Shown in pieces: positions 1-9,645 of a stretch of DNA of 64,000 bases. Position numbers and translations under genes: made by a program. Position 1 is the first letter of the stretch, and every line of letters starts with the position of its first letter. Location of the stretch: positions 136,034,858 through 136,098,857 of the forward strand of contig CM065812.1 of assembly GCA_033398695.1 (NCBI GenBank), in the 5' to 3' direction. Below the pieces are notes generated by a model, which saw only the letters and a program-made list of their open reading frames with translations, was not told where the DNA came from and made no database searches. The stretch is from Orobanche coerulescens. Its lineage: Eukaryota > Streptophyta > Magnoliopsida > Lamiales > Orobanchaceae.

Positions 1-2035
1 TTATATGCATTATTGAGCATGCCGTGAACTGTTGTCTGACAGAAATACGATATTGTGGTCGTGTCGGTCTTTCATGATCGAGTTATTGTTGCTCATTGGG
101 AAAGTCTTCTGATCCTTGTTGGATATGCGTTTCTTCGAGATTTGTTGTCATGTTGTATCGTGACATATCTGGAGTCAGATACGTTCTGATCGGTCGTGTG
201 TAGGATTTTCAGGGCGGGCACATGTAGCATGTGTTGGTTTCGACCTCTCATTGAACCGTGCACACGAGACGTACTTTGTGAGGCTGATTAGGTACGAGAC
301 CAGACGTGTATCTGACCAATACTGTGGTTGGCTTGTACAAGAACACATGCCCGGATCGGGCGTATCGTGACATCCATCTTGAGTCAGGTTGATTTGTCTT
401 TCATAGTCCATATATAATCGAATCTATTCGATAGTCGGGTTTGTCTTTGAGATCCCATATATGTGATTTGTATACGGTTGACGATTTTATTCTCTCGTGT
501 ATCTATCCCTGTCGATCCTTTATCGATCTCGTTTGGAGTTACCATATCATTGGTAATCTCGTTTGTTGTTGATTCCCTAATGATTTCGTTTGAAGTTTAT
601 CATATCGTTGGTAATCTCGTTCGTTATTGATCCTTATTGATTCTGTTTGGAGTCTGCCTTACCGTTGGTATTCTCGGTCGTTGTAGATCCTTATTTGATC
701 TTGTTGGAGTTTACCATACCGTTGGTATTCTCGGTTGTTGATCCTTCATTGATCTTGTTGGAGTTTACCGTACAGCTGGTATTCTCGGTTGTTGATCCTT
801 TATTGATCATGTTGGAGTTTACCGTACAGTTGGTATTCTCGGTTGCTGATCCTTTATTGATCATGTTGGAGTTTACCGTACAGTTGGTATTCTCAGTTGC
901 TGATCCTTATTGATCTTGTTGGAGTTACGGTATTGTTGGTATTCTCGGTTGTTGATCCTTCGTTGATCTTGTCGGAGTTTACCGTATCGTTGGTATTATC
1001 AGTTTTTGATCCTTTATTGATCTTGTTGGAGTTTACCGTGTCGTTGGTATTCTCGGTTGTTGATCTTTTTTTGATCTTATTGGAATTACCACATTCGGGT
1101 ATTCTCGTTCGTGATTGATCCTCTGTCGATCTTGTGTGGAGTTATCATGTCATTGATATTCTCGTTCTGATGCATTGGTTGATTATCATTATTGATTGTG
1201 TGAGCATTCGTTCTTTGTATTGATATCTGGGACTTGCCATTATCTCGGTACAGTGGATCTCCAGATGTATTGTGTGATATCGGTTTTATCAGAATTGGGA
1301 TCCGATTGTGCGATCCAGCGGACAGAATCGAGCATGGGCAGATTATTCCATATTGGAGATATGTTTATGTTTGAGAATCTTGGTATCATTTTGGATACAG
1401 TACAGATGGATATTTTCGAATTCATTCGTTACTTGAGAATGTGATGGGCGAATTGAGGTAAGGGTTGAGTTGATTTGAGATTCCACGGATTGGTAAGGTT
1501 ACTACGGTAAAGTTACACTGGAATTATTTTTACCTTGTAATTACATTGATATGTAATTGTATATGATGATGTGATCGTATCATTGTTGAGTATTATGGTT
1601 GACCCCGTCGTGGGCTTTATCTTTTAGGTACTCGGAGTTCGAGCTAGTAGCGGTCGTGAAGGGATGAGCTTTCCAGTGATACTAGCTATGGCATGGTTAT
1701 TGAGACTTGAGTATTTTTTTTTGGTTGTTATGATTCTGCTGCAAATATATTTAGTCATGTCTCTATCCGCTGCGTTTATAATGGCTTTCAGTATTTTCCC
1801 AACTCGTTTATACTTTCTAAATGCCCCTTTTGGCGTCTTTGCCTTGTGCTTTCAAATGGTATTTTTTTACGGTAATTAGGAACTATGTTTTGATAAATAT
1901 TTGAGTATTTAAGGCATTACCGTCTTTGCCTCGTTGGCGTGTTTGAAACGTTTGCAAAAATGATTTTAGCCTTGTGGGTTCCAATGTGGGGCCCACGGCG
2001 CTGTAATATTACCGATTGGTTTTGGGGGTGTTACA
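1..2035 (+). mobile_element. 3' end of a plus-oriented LTR retrotransposon (relative of the 2036-31557 element)
   Basis: Seen: the segment ends GGGGGTGTTACA at 2035. Its reverse complement begins TGTAACACCCCC and tracks the start of the LTR at 27284, sharing blocks such as TTCACGACCGCTAC, the AATATTACAGC block and the ACCCACAAGGCTAAAA block. From about 1390 back to 1 it instead resembles, reversed, the internal region near 25080-25700. It therefore looks like the downstream internal part plus a shortened 3' LTR of the same family in the opposite orientation. The left end is cut by the window. No protein domain is visible; short open frames here are not convincing. Confidence 0.7.
480..1150. 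repeat. 54-57-bp tandem repeat, about 12 copies
   Basis: A unit containing TTGATCTTGTTGGAGTTTAC and GGTATTCTCGGTTGTTGATC recurs with starts near 535, 592, 649, 706, 760, 814, 868, 921, 974, 1028 and 1082. The period is 57 bp early and 54 bp later. Because both are multiples of three, one frame stays open and gives an 18-residue repeat, but nothing else suggests coding. About three diverged inverted copies occur at 25260-25440 in the related element. Confidence 0.85.
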
Positions 2036-2448
2036 CTAAGCGGCGTTGATGGTAATTCCTTTTTAAAATATTCAAAGACTTTATCAAATCCATTTATCAG
2101 TACCGTCGTAGAATCTCATTTGAAAGTACAAGGCCAAATGCCAAAACTCGACAGTTTCAAAAATACACATTAAGCCACCGCTTGCACCTATCAACAAAAT
2201 AGTTTAGAAAACGATTTTTCAAAATAAACCCAAGTTCGTAAACTACTAACAACCGATTTGAAACACACTTGCAGCGGATATAACAAATAACTAAAAATAC
2301 TCTTGCGGTGGAAAAATAACAACTAGTCCAAGTATTCAATTCATAAACACACGCCATAGCCAGTAGCCTCTAGGAAGCTCATCTCTTCACGACCGCTACA
2401 AGCTCGATATCCCAAGAACCTAAAAATAAAACCCACGATGAGGTCAGC
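2036..2448 (-). repeat. Left (3') LTR of the LARD-like element, first part
   Basis: Matches 27384 onward of the right LTR: the AAGCGGCGTTGA block, TTCACGACCGCTACAAGC and CCCAAGAACCTAAAA. It lacks the first 100 bp of the LTR and begins exactly where the plus-oriented neighbour ends. It is interrupted at 2448 by the CRM-like element and continues at 23046. Confidence 0.75.
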
Positions 2449-3466
2449 TGATGTGAATCGAGATATTATGAAGAACCCGGATGAGGACTTGAGCATGCCG
2501 ACTAGACCAATAACGACGTATCTATCAAAGAAGTTCAAATATAACTTATCGACACTCGTCATTGATATGTTTAAAAATAACTATGTTATCAAAGACAAAA
2601 AATTCGTGAGTAGTATCGAAGTTGTTGAACAATAAGTTTTTCGTTTATTTTATCTTGGTGTATTTTAATTTGAGTTGTATTTATTGAGTTGTATTTGTTA
2701 TATTTTGAGTTGTATATAATCGAGTCATGTAATATGAAAGTCGAAGACGATCAGAAAAGACGAACAAACAAACAAGAATGCAAATTCCCGCGCGTAAGGC
2801 TGACACGCAGAAGTCTTGTATTCTGGCCATAACTTACTCGTCCGAAATCCGATTCATGTGATTAAAGTGGCTGTGGAAAGCTAAGAAATAAAACTACAAA
2901 TATTTTGAAGACCATAGGACCAAATTCGGAACTATTGGTGCCCATAAATGACAAAACCGACAGTATTAGATTTATGGTGACTTGTTGTCCTTATTTTCAC
3001 ACCTTAAAGTCTTGGTCTTTGATACTTTGTCCCCTAAACATGTGTTGGCTGACTTTGTATCAGATTTTAGGATCTTTGAATGTTTATTTTTCTATTTTAT
3101 AGGTTTCTTAGTTGATTCCTTATTCACACTAGAGTTAGGTGTAAGATTTTGGCTATAAATAGCCTTGAAGTTTCATTGTAATAGGACACCAAAGATTTTA
3201 TGAAATTTGAGAGTGTTTGTATTAACAAACCTTTGTGAGTGCTTTCTTCTTTTGTTGAGTGTGTCTCCAAAACATCCCTCGTGTGATTCATATACTTATC
3301 AAGTGCAATCTTATTAGTATTTATACCCCACCCCTTCCGAGTTGCTACGGCGTGTCACGTAGAGGTTTGGAAGTAAAGCCCCATTTTGCTTATTTTGAAA
3401 ACATCCTGGGAACGAATTCATCTAGCGGTGTCGGTTACCATAGCGTGTCATGTGGGGGTCGCATCA
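2449..3466 (+). repeat. 5' LTR of the CRM-like element
   Basis: Starts TGATGTGAATC and ends GTCGCATCA. It aligns end to end with 22028-23045 and has the same length. The first 190 bp also encode the polyprotein C-terminus (residues such as MKNPDEDLSMP), an overlap of coding sequence with the LTR. The two LTRs differ at many sites by eye, so this insertion is older than the Tekay element inside it. Confidence 0.85.
3153..3162 (+). promoter_or_regulatory. TATA box in the 5' LTR
   Basis: CTATAAATAG lies about 310 bp before the LTR end. The same sequence is kept at 22732-22741 in the 3' LTR. Position and sequence fit an RNA polymerase II TATA box defining the U3/R border; transcription itself is not shown. 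Confidence 0.65.
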
Positions 3467-3468
3467 GT

Positions 3469-3486
3469 TGGCTTCGGAGCTCGGTT
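3469..3486 (+). other. Degenerate primer-binding site (tRNA-iMet type)
   Basis: TGGCTTCGGAGCTCGGTT begins three bases after the LTR end. It can be read as a mutated TGGTATCAGAGCCAGGTT, the usual complement of plant initiator tRNA-Met. The several mismatches fit the general decay of the element. Confidence 0.5.
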
Positions 3487-4089
3487 ATTCCAAAACTAAG
3501 TGGTATCATCTATTTTCCTTCATTACCATAATCTTCCTATCTTACCATTCTATCATTTCCCTCATCTTCTAAATCTTCCATCTTCTTCACATATTAAAAA
3601 AAAAAATAAGTGGTGAAGGTTTTGATTGTTTTTTATAACTCTTCAAGTCGAGGCCAGGGGAAAAACTTGTTCCTTAGCCTTCGGGCGTCTGGTGATTTTA
3701 AGCTTGCGGATCGAATATCAAATATCAATCCATTCAATTCATTACTAAATATATATATATATATAAAAGCTAGGGACCGGCTTCGTTCCGTCCGTGCTGT
3801 AAAAAAAATACATCAAAAAGGAAGAAGAGAAGAACGAATTTTGATCGACCTTATCAAACAATTATCATACTTTTCGTTCTGTTCCATATCTTTTGCTCTC
3901 ATCCTTCCATTTTTTTTCTTATCGTCATTTCGCAATCTTTGGGGGGATCGTGGGATTTGAATTCTTTCAAGAAGAAACTTGATTTGGATCACCTAAAATC
4001 ACCTTGTAAGTTGTGTGGAAAAAAAATTGTGAGGAATTAAGAAAAAGCCAAACGAGAGATACACGAGTGTGAGCGACCGAGCGATACAC

Positions 4090-4270
4090 GTGGGGATCTT
4101 GTGAGGAAATTTTCTTGTAAAAAAAAAGAAAAAAAACAACAAAAAAGGAAGAAAACAATCAAAAAAAGGGAAAAAAGAAAAAAAAAACAAAAAAAGGAAA
4201 AAAAACAACCAAAAAAAGGGGAAAAAGGAAACAAAAAAAACAACAAAAAAAGAAAAAAAAAGGAAAAAAA
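4090..4270 (+). repeat. A-rich purine tract in the 5' leader of the CRM-like element
   Basis: A run of AAAAAAGGAAA-type units upstream of gag. It produces long Lys/Glu-rich or, on the other strand, Phe-rich open frames that are compositional artefacts. Confidence 0.8.
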
Positions 4271-5801
4271 TGTCAGGGACCGAAGGAAACAAGTAAAATC
4301 TTATCCTTCAAAATATTGTACAACAACTTGCTCAAATAGTCGGAAGACTAGATAAGCAAGAGGAAACAATTTCTACTCTCACGAAGGGTAGAGAAGAGGA
4401 GCTCGTACGAAGGGGACCGGAACCCATTCGATTTGGAGGCTATGATGATGAAAATTCGATGAATTCCGATGAGGAAACTCTGAGGTTTGTACATCGAGGA
4501 GGGCGAGGAGGACGAGGAGGAAGGAGAGAGTATGAAGGAAGGCGAGAAAGATATGTCCGAGACGAGGAGGATCGGAATATGGGAAACATCAAAATGAAAA
4601 TCCCATCTTTCGAAAGGAGAAGTGATCCGGACACATATCTCGATTGGGAAAGGAAGTTGGAGACCATTTACGATTGCCACAACTATTCCGATGAGAAGAA
4701 AATGAGGTTAGAAATAACCGAATTTTAAGAATATGCAAGCATTTGGTGGGACCAACTTGTGACGGAGAGAAGGAGGAGTCGGGAGAGACCGGTTAGCGGT
4801 TGGGAAGAATTGAAGGTTGTTATGCAGAAAATATTTGTTCCTAATTACTATCCTAAGGAACTATTTTCTCGCTTACATCTTTAAAACAAGGCTCGAGAAA
4901 CATTGAATATTTTCGAGAGGAAATGGAGATGTTGATGATCCGGGCCAATGTTCGGGAAGCGAGAGAGGCCACCATGGCGAGGTTTTTACACGGGATGAGA
5001 GCCGATAGAGCTAAAGAAGTCGACAAACAACACTTTGTTGAATTCGAGAACATGGTATATGCGGCAGTAAAAATCGAGCGGAACTTACAAATAGGGAGCA
5101 ACAACAATTATTCCACGGGATAATCTACTCCTTGGAAACAACAATCTCAAGTAAGTTCAAACAAATTTAAAAATTTTGATAAAAGAGAAGGGAGTGTCTT
5201 GAAAGGAAAGTTTGAAGTTGGGAGTACTAGCAAACCAAAATTTGATGGGAAGCCTAAACCCGCCGAAAGCACCCAAAGAAGAAATCGGGACATCCAATGC
5301 TATAAGTGCTAGGTTCGTGGACATATAGCATCCGAGTGCACCAACAAACGGGTGATGGTACTTTGGGATGGGGAGATTGAAACGGAAAGCAAAAAAGAAG
5401 AAGAAGAAGAAGAGATGGAGAGTGATGACGAGACGTATGAGTATGCACCCGCACTTGTTGTTCGGAGGGTGTTAAGTTCTTAAGCAAAAGAGGAGGAAGG
5501 TAACGAACAAAGAGAAAATCTATTTCACACACGTTATTTTATTAAAAATAAAAATTGTAGTGTGATAATAGATAACGGGAGTTGCACTAATGTCATTAGC
5601 GCTATGCTAGTGGAAGAACTTGATCTTTCAACAAGAAGACACCTTAAACCATATCGTTTACATTTGCTAAATGATTGTGGGGAAGTTCGAGTTAATAAAT
5701 AGGTACTTGTGGCTCTCACCATTGGAAGATATCAAGACGAAATACTATGGGATGTCGTTCCGATGCATGCTTGTCATATCTTGTTGGGAAGACCATGGCA
5801 T
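4269..5801 (+). pseudogene. gag-pol: gag-protease part of the CRM-like polyprotein, broken
   Basis: Gag is recognisable from the start ATG at 4269: the conserved stretch IKMKIPSFERRSDPDTYLDW near 4590, then a WWDQLV motif, then the ATMARFLHGMRA region near 4970. A zinc knuckle follows (CYKC, then GH and C at about 5300-5340), and an acidic linker. The protease region near 5575 reads DNGSCTNVIS, then LLGRPWH at about 5782, where the CACTA element interrupts it. In-frame stops occur at 4726, 4882, 5121, 5310, 5481 and 5700, and there are frame changes near the start. Most stops sit where related proteins have Gln. Role when intact: capsid and processing of the retroelement polyprotein. Confidence 0.85.
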
Positions 5802-6494
5802 CACTACGCTATAGATGGCCTACGGCAACGGATTTTGTTAGTGTTGCGCTCAAAAATATTGTAGTAGCTCTAAAAAATTTACCTACTGCAACATTGCTTT
5901 TTTGATGTTGTTGTATATGTTTACAATGTGTTGCCTTAGTAGCAAAGTGTTACACGCTATAACATTTTATGACACAGTGTTGCCGTAGATGTACTATTTA
6001 AAAAAAACTTCATATTTTTTATGTAAAATTAAAATTAAATAATCTTTTACTTGAGAACTAATTAATTTTGATTGAAGTGGAGTATGACATTTATTGAGAA
6101 GTAATACTTTTTAATTAGATTTGATATAAACAAATTAAAAAACTATAATATTTATAAAAATTAAAAATTAAAAATAATAATTTACAATAATTATCTGGAT
6201 AGAATAAAAGGTGCCAATAATTATGTGTAATATTCAGGAATTTTTAAATTGAAATTTTGATGGTATTAATTTTTTTACTGATTTGTTTCATTTTTATTTT
6301 GTTTAGCTAGCTGATTAAAATATCGAGCGGAGACATTAGACTAATATATTGGCGAGTTAGTATTGGTGTTATGTGGCGCAGCGTATTAATTGGATAATAA
6401 AACCAGGGGACTGAATAATGAATCTCAAATTGATCCGTTTTTACTCGGTTAATTTATAGTCGAACCTTGTTGGGTCGAATAAAACCCAACTACC

Positions 6495-6499
<5 letters not shown>

Positions 6500-6532
<33 letters not shown>
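6500..6532. repeat. (TA)n microsatellite
   Basis: An uninterrupted TA run inside the first CACTA element; a second one, preceded by a TG-rich tract, is at 7627-7677. Confidence 0.9.
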
Positions 6533-6535
<3 letters not shown>

Positions 6536-7035
6536 GGATTGTTTTTTTTATTCTTACCCTACTCTTTTCCTCACGTTCTCACCGCCTTTTTTCCGTTCTT
6601 TTTTTCTCCCCCCTCCCCCACGGACAAACAACACAATCAACCCTCTTACTCTTCGTTAGACGACGGCACTTCTTCACTACGGCGGCCGATCCGCAACTCC
6701 TTCCCCTCCTCCACGGTGACGACGACCGATGGAGGTATGTGGTACCTATGCAACTCCTTTTTTTTAGTTTTGTAAATTGGAATCTCTTAGTTTGAATATG
6801 AGTGGTAGCCTCGAACTAAAGAAATAGAAATTACGATTATATTACTTGGAATTTTATCACAGATAAAATATTGCAGACTTATTTGCTGAACTTTCTCATG
6901 TAATATAATCATCCTGAAATATTGATAGGTTAAGTTTATGGTGGATTTTACGAAATTTGCATTTGATGTTTTTTTTTTGGTGACCAAGTAGGCTGCTTGA
7001 TACTCATGTTTGCTCTATTGCATAAAAATGTGTAG

Positions 7036-7190
7036 GGGTGTTGGTGCTATTTCGTTACCTTTACATGGTTTGCACATTTATACTACTGGTGCCGATGGAA
7101 TGGTTTGTATAATTGACTCGATTTCCGGGAACTTGTTAAACAAATTTAGCGCCACTTCAAGAACAATATCTTCTATAGTTGTTTCCCCAG
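7036..7190 (+). pseudogene. Captured exon of a WD40 protein (UTP5/WDR43-like)
   Basis: A 155-bp open segment encodes residues including IYTTGADGMVCIIDSISGNL, then the ISSIVVSP strand, the pattern of one WD40 blade. By memory it resembles the nucleolar small-subunit processome protein UTP5/WDR43, which has a GADGMVC-type blade. Splice signals flank it: TGTGTAG before and GTATTT after. Isolated in a CACTA element without promoter or remaining exons, it is a transduplicated fragment, not a working gene. It is in the same orientation as the other captured exon. Confidence 0.7.
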
Positions 7191-7631
7191 GTATTTATTT
7201 TTGTTTTATGATGTACACATTTCATCTCCATGCCACTGGTTTTATGACAAAGTTTGATGTTTTGCTTGATGATTCTTTTTTGCCCTTAATGGATGACATG
7301 AAACTTGTAACGGATGTTTTGGTTCTCGAGGAATCGACGTCTTGGATGTTAATAACAAATAATTTGGCATTGCTAAATAAGATTATGTTTCATGAATTAT
7401 GAATTTGCTAATACTTCATCCTTTCATGATTTTTCGTTGGAGGTTGTTGGGTCCGGCGGGCTGATGTGAGTTCAGGCCTGGAGTATTTTTGGTAGGGTTC
7501 GAACGAAAGTTCAGGGTGGATATTGGCAGGTTGGTTTTCTGGCCAGGCTGTGTCTGTGTGTGTATATGTTTATGTGTGTATGCATTAGATGTGTGTGTGC
7601 ATGTGTGGGTTGTGGTGTGTTTGTGTGTGTG

Positions 7632-7682
<51 letters not shown>

Positions 7683-8533
7683 TATTTCATGTGTTTTTAG
7701 TCCCTTGATTTTGATCTGATACAGAAGTGTTTTGCTGGAAGACTGACGCTCTCTGAACTGCTCTTTATCAATGATTTATTTCTCATTTTCATTTCTCAAT
7801 AAAAATTTTATGAAGGAGTTATACTAATTTACTCGATGCAAAATCATGATCAATTATCCTCATGAACTAATTGTACTATTCGATGATAACAATTCCTACT
7901 AAATGTTTATCTTGAATGTTTCATCAGACTACTTTTTTAATTTTTTTCTAGATCTAATTTTATCTTGGTTGTTATGTAGACCTCCATTTCTGTTAATTGG
8001 AGCTTCAAATATTATCAGTTTTCTCCCTCCTCTTTCATTATTTTCTTTTGAGTTTTGAGCAATTTTGAGCAGTACAAAATATCGTATAGTATACCGATAG
8101 CAGAAAACTGAAGTGTTTGTTTGAAGTGTTTCGTCATGAAAGGAGGCAATTCAAAAGCTGGTTCGAGGAAGGCCGACAGCAGGTGATGTTTCCGTCCATT
8201 TCCTTTTCTTTTTGATGCTCTATCTCCCTCTCTCTCTTCACTATTTATGTGTGTGTCTATGCGCGCGCATCGTGAATCTCGTGCTTGAGATGTTTCCTGA
8301 CTTTTTTTAGTTTTATTTTGCGTTTTTTTAGATTGCTGCCCGTTCATTCTCAGCTATTTTTTAATGAAGTCGATTGTCGTGATTTCAGTTGATTTGGTAA
8401 ATTAATGCATAAAGCCATGCATTCTAAGATTTAGATGCGGTCATAGACCTAGCCTGTCGTTGCGGTAATTCTGTTTTCTACTGTTATTGTTTTGATGCCT
8501 GATTATTGTGTAAATTGGCCCATTCGAGTGCAG

Positions 8534-8635
8534 GGTTCTACTGCAGATCCTGTAGTAAGCAAATATGTAGCAGCAGGTCTCAGCAGAGAGGCTGTGCCGC
8601 TTGCAGTTGCGAATTATGGAGACAATCCCACTAAG
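8534..8635 (+). pseudogene. Captured exon of an unidentified (UBA-like) protein
   Basis: An open segment with residues VSKYVAAGLSREAVPLAVAN is bordered by GTGCAG upstream and AGGTAAAA downstream, good acceptor and donor sites. A possible first exon (MKGGNSKAGSRKAD, 8137-8183) lies upstream and ends in CAGGTGAT, but joining the two does not keep this frame. The helix pattern with Gly-Leu and Ala resembles a ubiquitin-associated fold; this is weak. Parent gene unknown. Confidence 0.5.
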
Positions 8636-9544
8636 GTAAAACCTCTTTCAGCCCTTTTGACAATCTTGTGTTTATTTTAATGTGAATGCACACGGACACA
8701 CGCTCGGACGGATTGAGAAAAAATAAAAAAAGAAGAAGAAATTTAGCTTCCTCTGATATTCATCCATTTTGGATACAAGTTATATGTGGTTTGTATATGT
8801 CAGAGAAGTCTAATATTTTTTTTTTAGAGAAATAGCTCTTTTTTTTGGTCCGGTAGCTTGGATTTTTTCGAGACTTGGTCGATTAAGCGATAAGTGGTAA
8901 TTGTAACATCTTTTCACACTTTGAAGATTTAGGACGATTTTGACGTGAATTTTGTGATTTTACATTGGTGCTGGCTAGGTTAATCGGCCATTGGTACTTA
9001 GGAGGCGATTTTTGTGCCAAATCACCTAATTCCATTTTTTGACATATTTGCACCTTACCATCACCAATCATGGTAGTCGGCAATATCTGATAGAATTGCA
9101 CAATTTTGGTCAAATTGGACTAAATGTTTAGGTTTTAAAAGATACCGGATCGAAATTCAAATGTGACCACTTAGAGGGCTAAATCTTGAAATAGTTCAAG
9201 TTAGAGGATGAAAATAATCATTTCCTTTTTCAAATGCAGTCTTATGGTAACAAAAGGAGTTGGTGTTGCAGTAGGTGACATAAGGGTTGCTATAGGGACC
9301 TACGGCAGCGGCGAAAAGTGCAACACAAAAAAAGTGTTGCCGTTTTGATTTTCTTGTCTACAGCAACGTTTTTTTTGCTTCTTGCAACATTTTGTAGGAG
9401 TTGCCGTAGGCCATCTATGGCGTAGTGCATTTTGATCGAGATGCTACTTTTAGCGGAAGGAAAACCCGTTAATCATTCGAGAAGGACGGAAAGAAAATTA
9501 CCTTAGCTCCCATGACTAAGGTACAAATACAAGAAGATCAACTT

Positions 9545-9645
9545 CGTCTTGAAAAGGAAGTTGAAGGAAAATCGAGAAAAGAAAAGGAAAAAAATGAAAA
9601 AAAAATGAAAAAAATGAAAAAAAGAAAGAAAAAGAAAATTTGAGA
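9545..9645 (+). repeat. A/G-rich low-complexity tract
   Basis: A run of GAAAAAAATG and GAAAAAG units between the protease remnant and RT, encoding a Lys/Glu-rich linker. Nothing else is seen in it. Confidence 0.7.

Larger units (their letters stand above)
5802..9427 (+). mobile_element. CACTA (En/Spm) transposon carrying captured host exons
   Basis: Starts CACTACGCTATAGATGGCC and ends with the inverted repeat GGCCATCTATGGCGTAGTG, with the 3-bp target CAT on both sides (5799-5801 and 9428-9430). Removing it rejoins the protease reading frame GRPWH with FDRDATFSGR, as expected in this gypsy family. Subterminal copies of CTACGGCAACG and its inverse lie within the first and last 200 bp and are likely transposase-binding sites. 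No transposase is visible, so it is non-autonomous. It holds exon-like pieces of at least two host genes and three simple repeats. Confidence 0.93.

Noticed and set aside
175..411. 78-codon minus-strand frame
   Set aside because: Lies in reversed LTR-element interior homologous to non-coding 25440-25700; no recognisable motif.
647..1118. Two overlapping open frames with an 18-residue repeat as a repeat protein
   Set aside because: They follow from a tandem DNA repeat with period divisible by three inside LTR-family sequence; no start context, no relatives, and the inverted copies elsewhere are not open.
3999..4355. Phe-rich and Lys/Glu-rich frames on both strands
   Set aside because: Caused by the A-rich purine tract in the leader of the CRM-like element.
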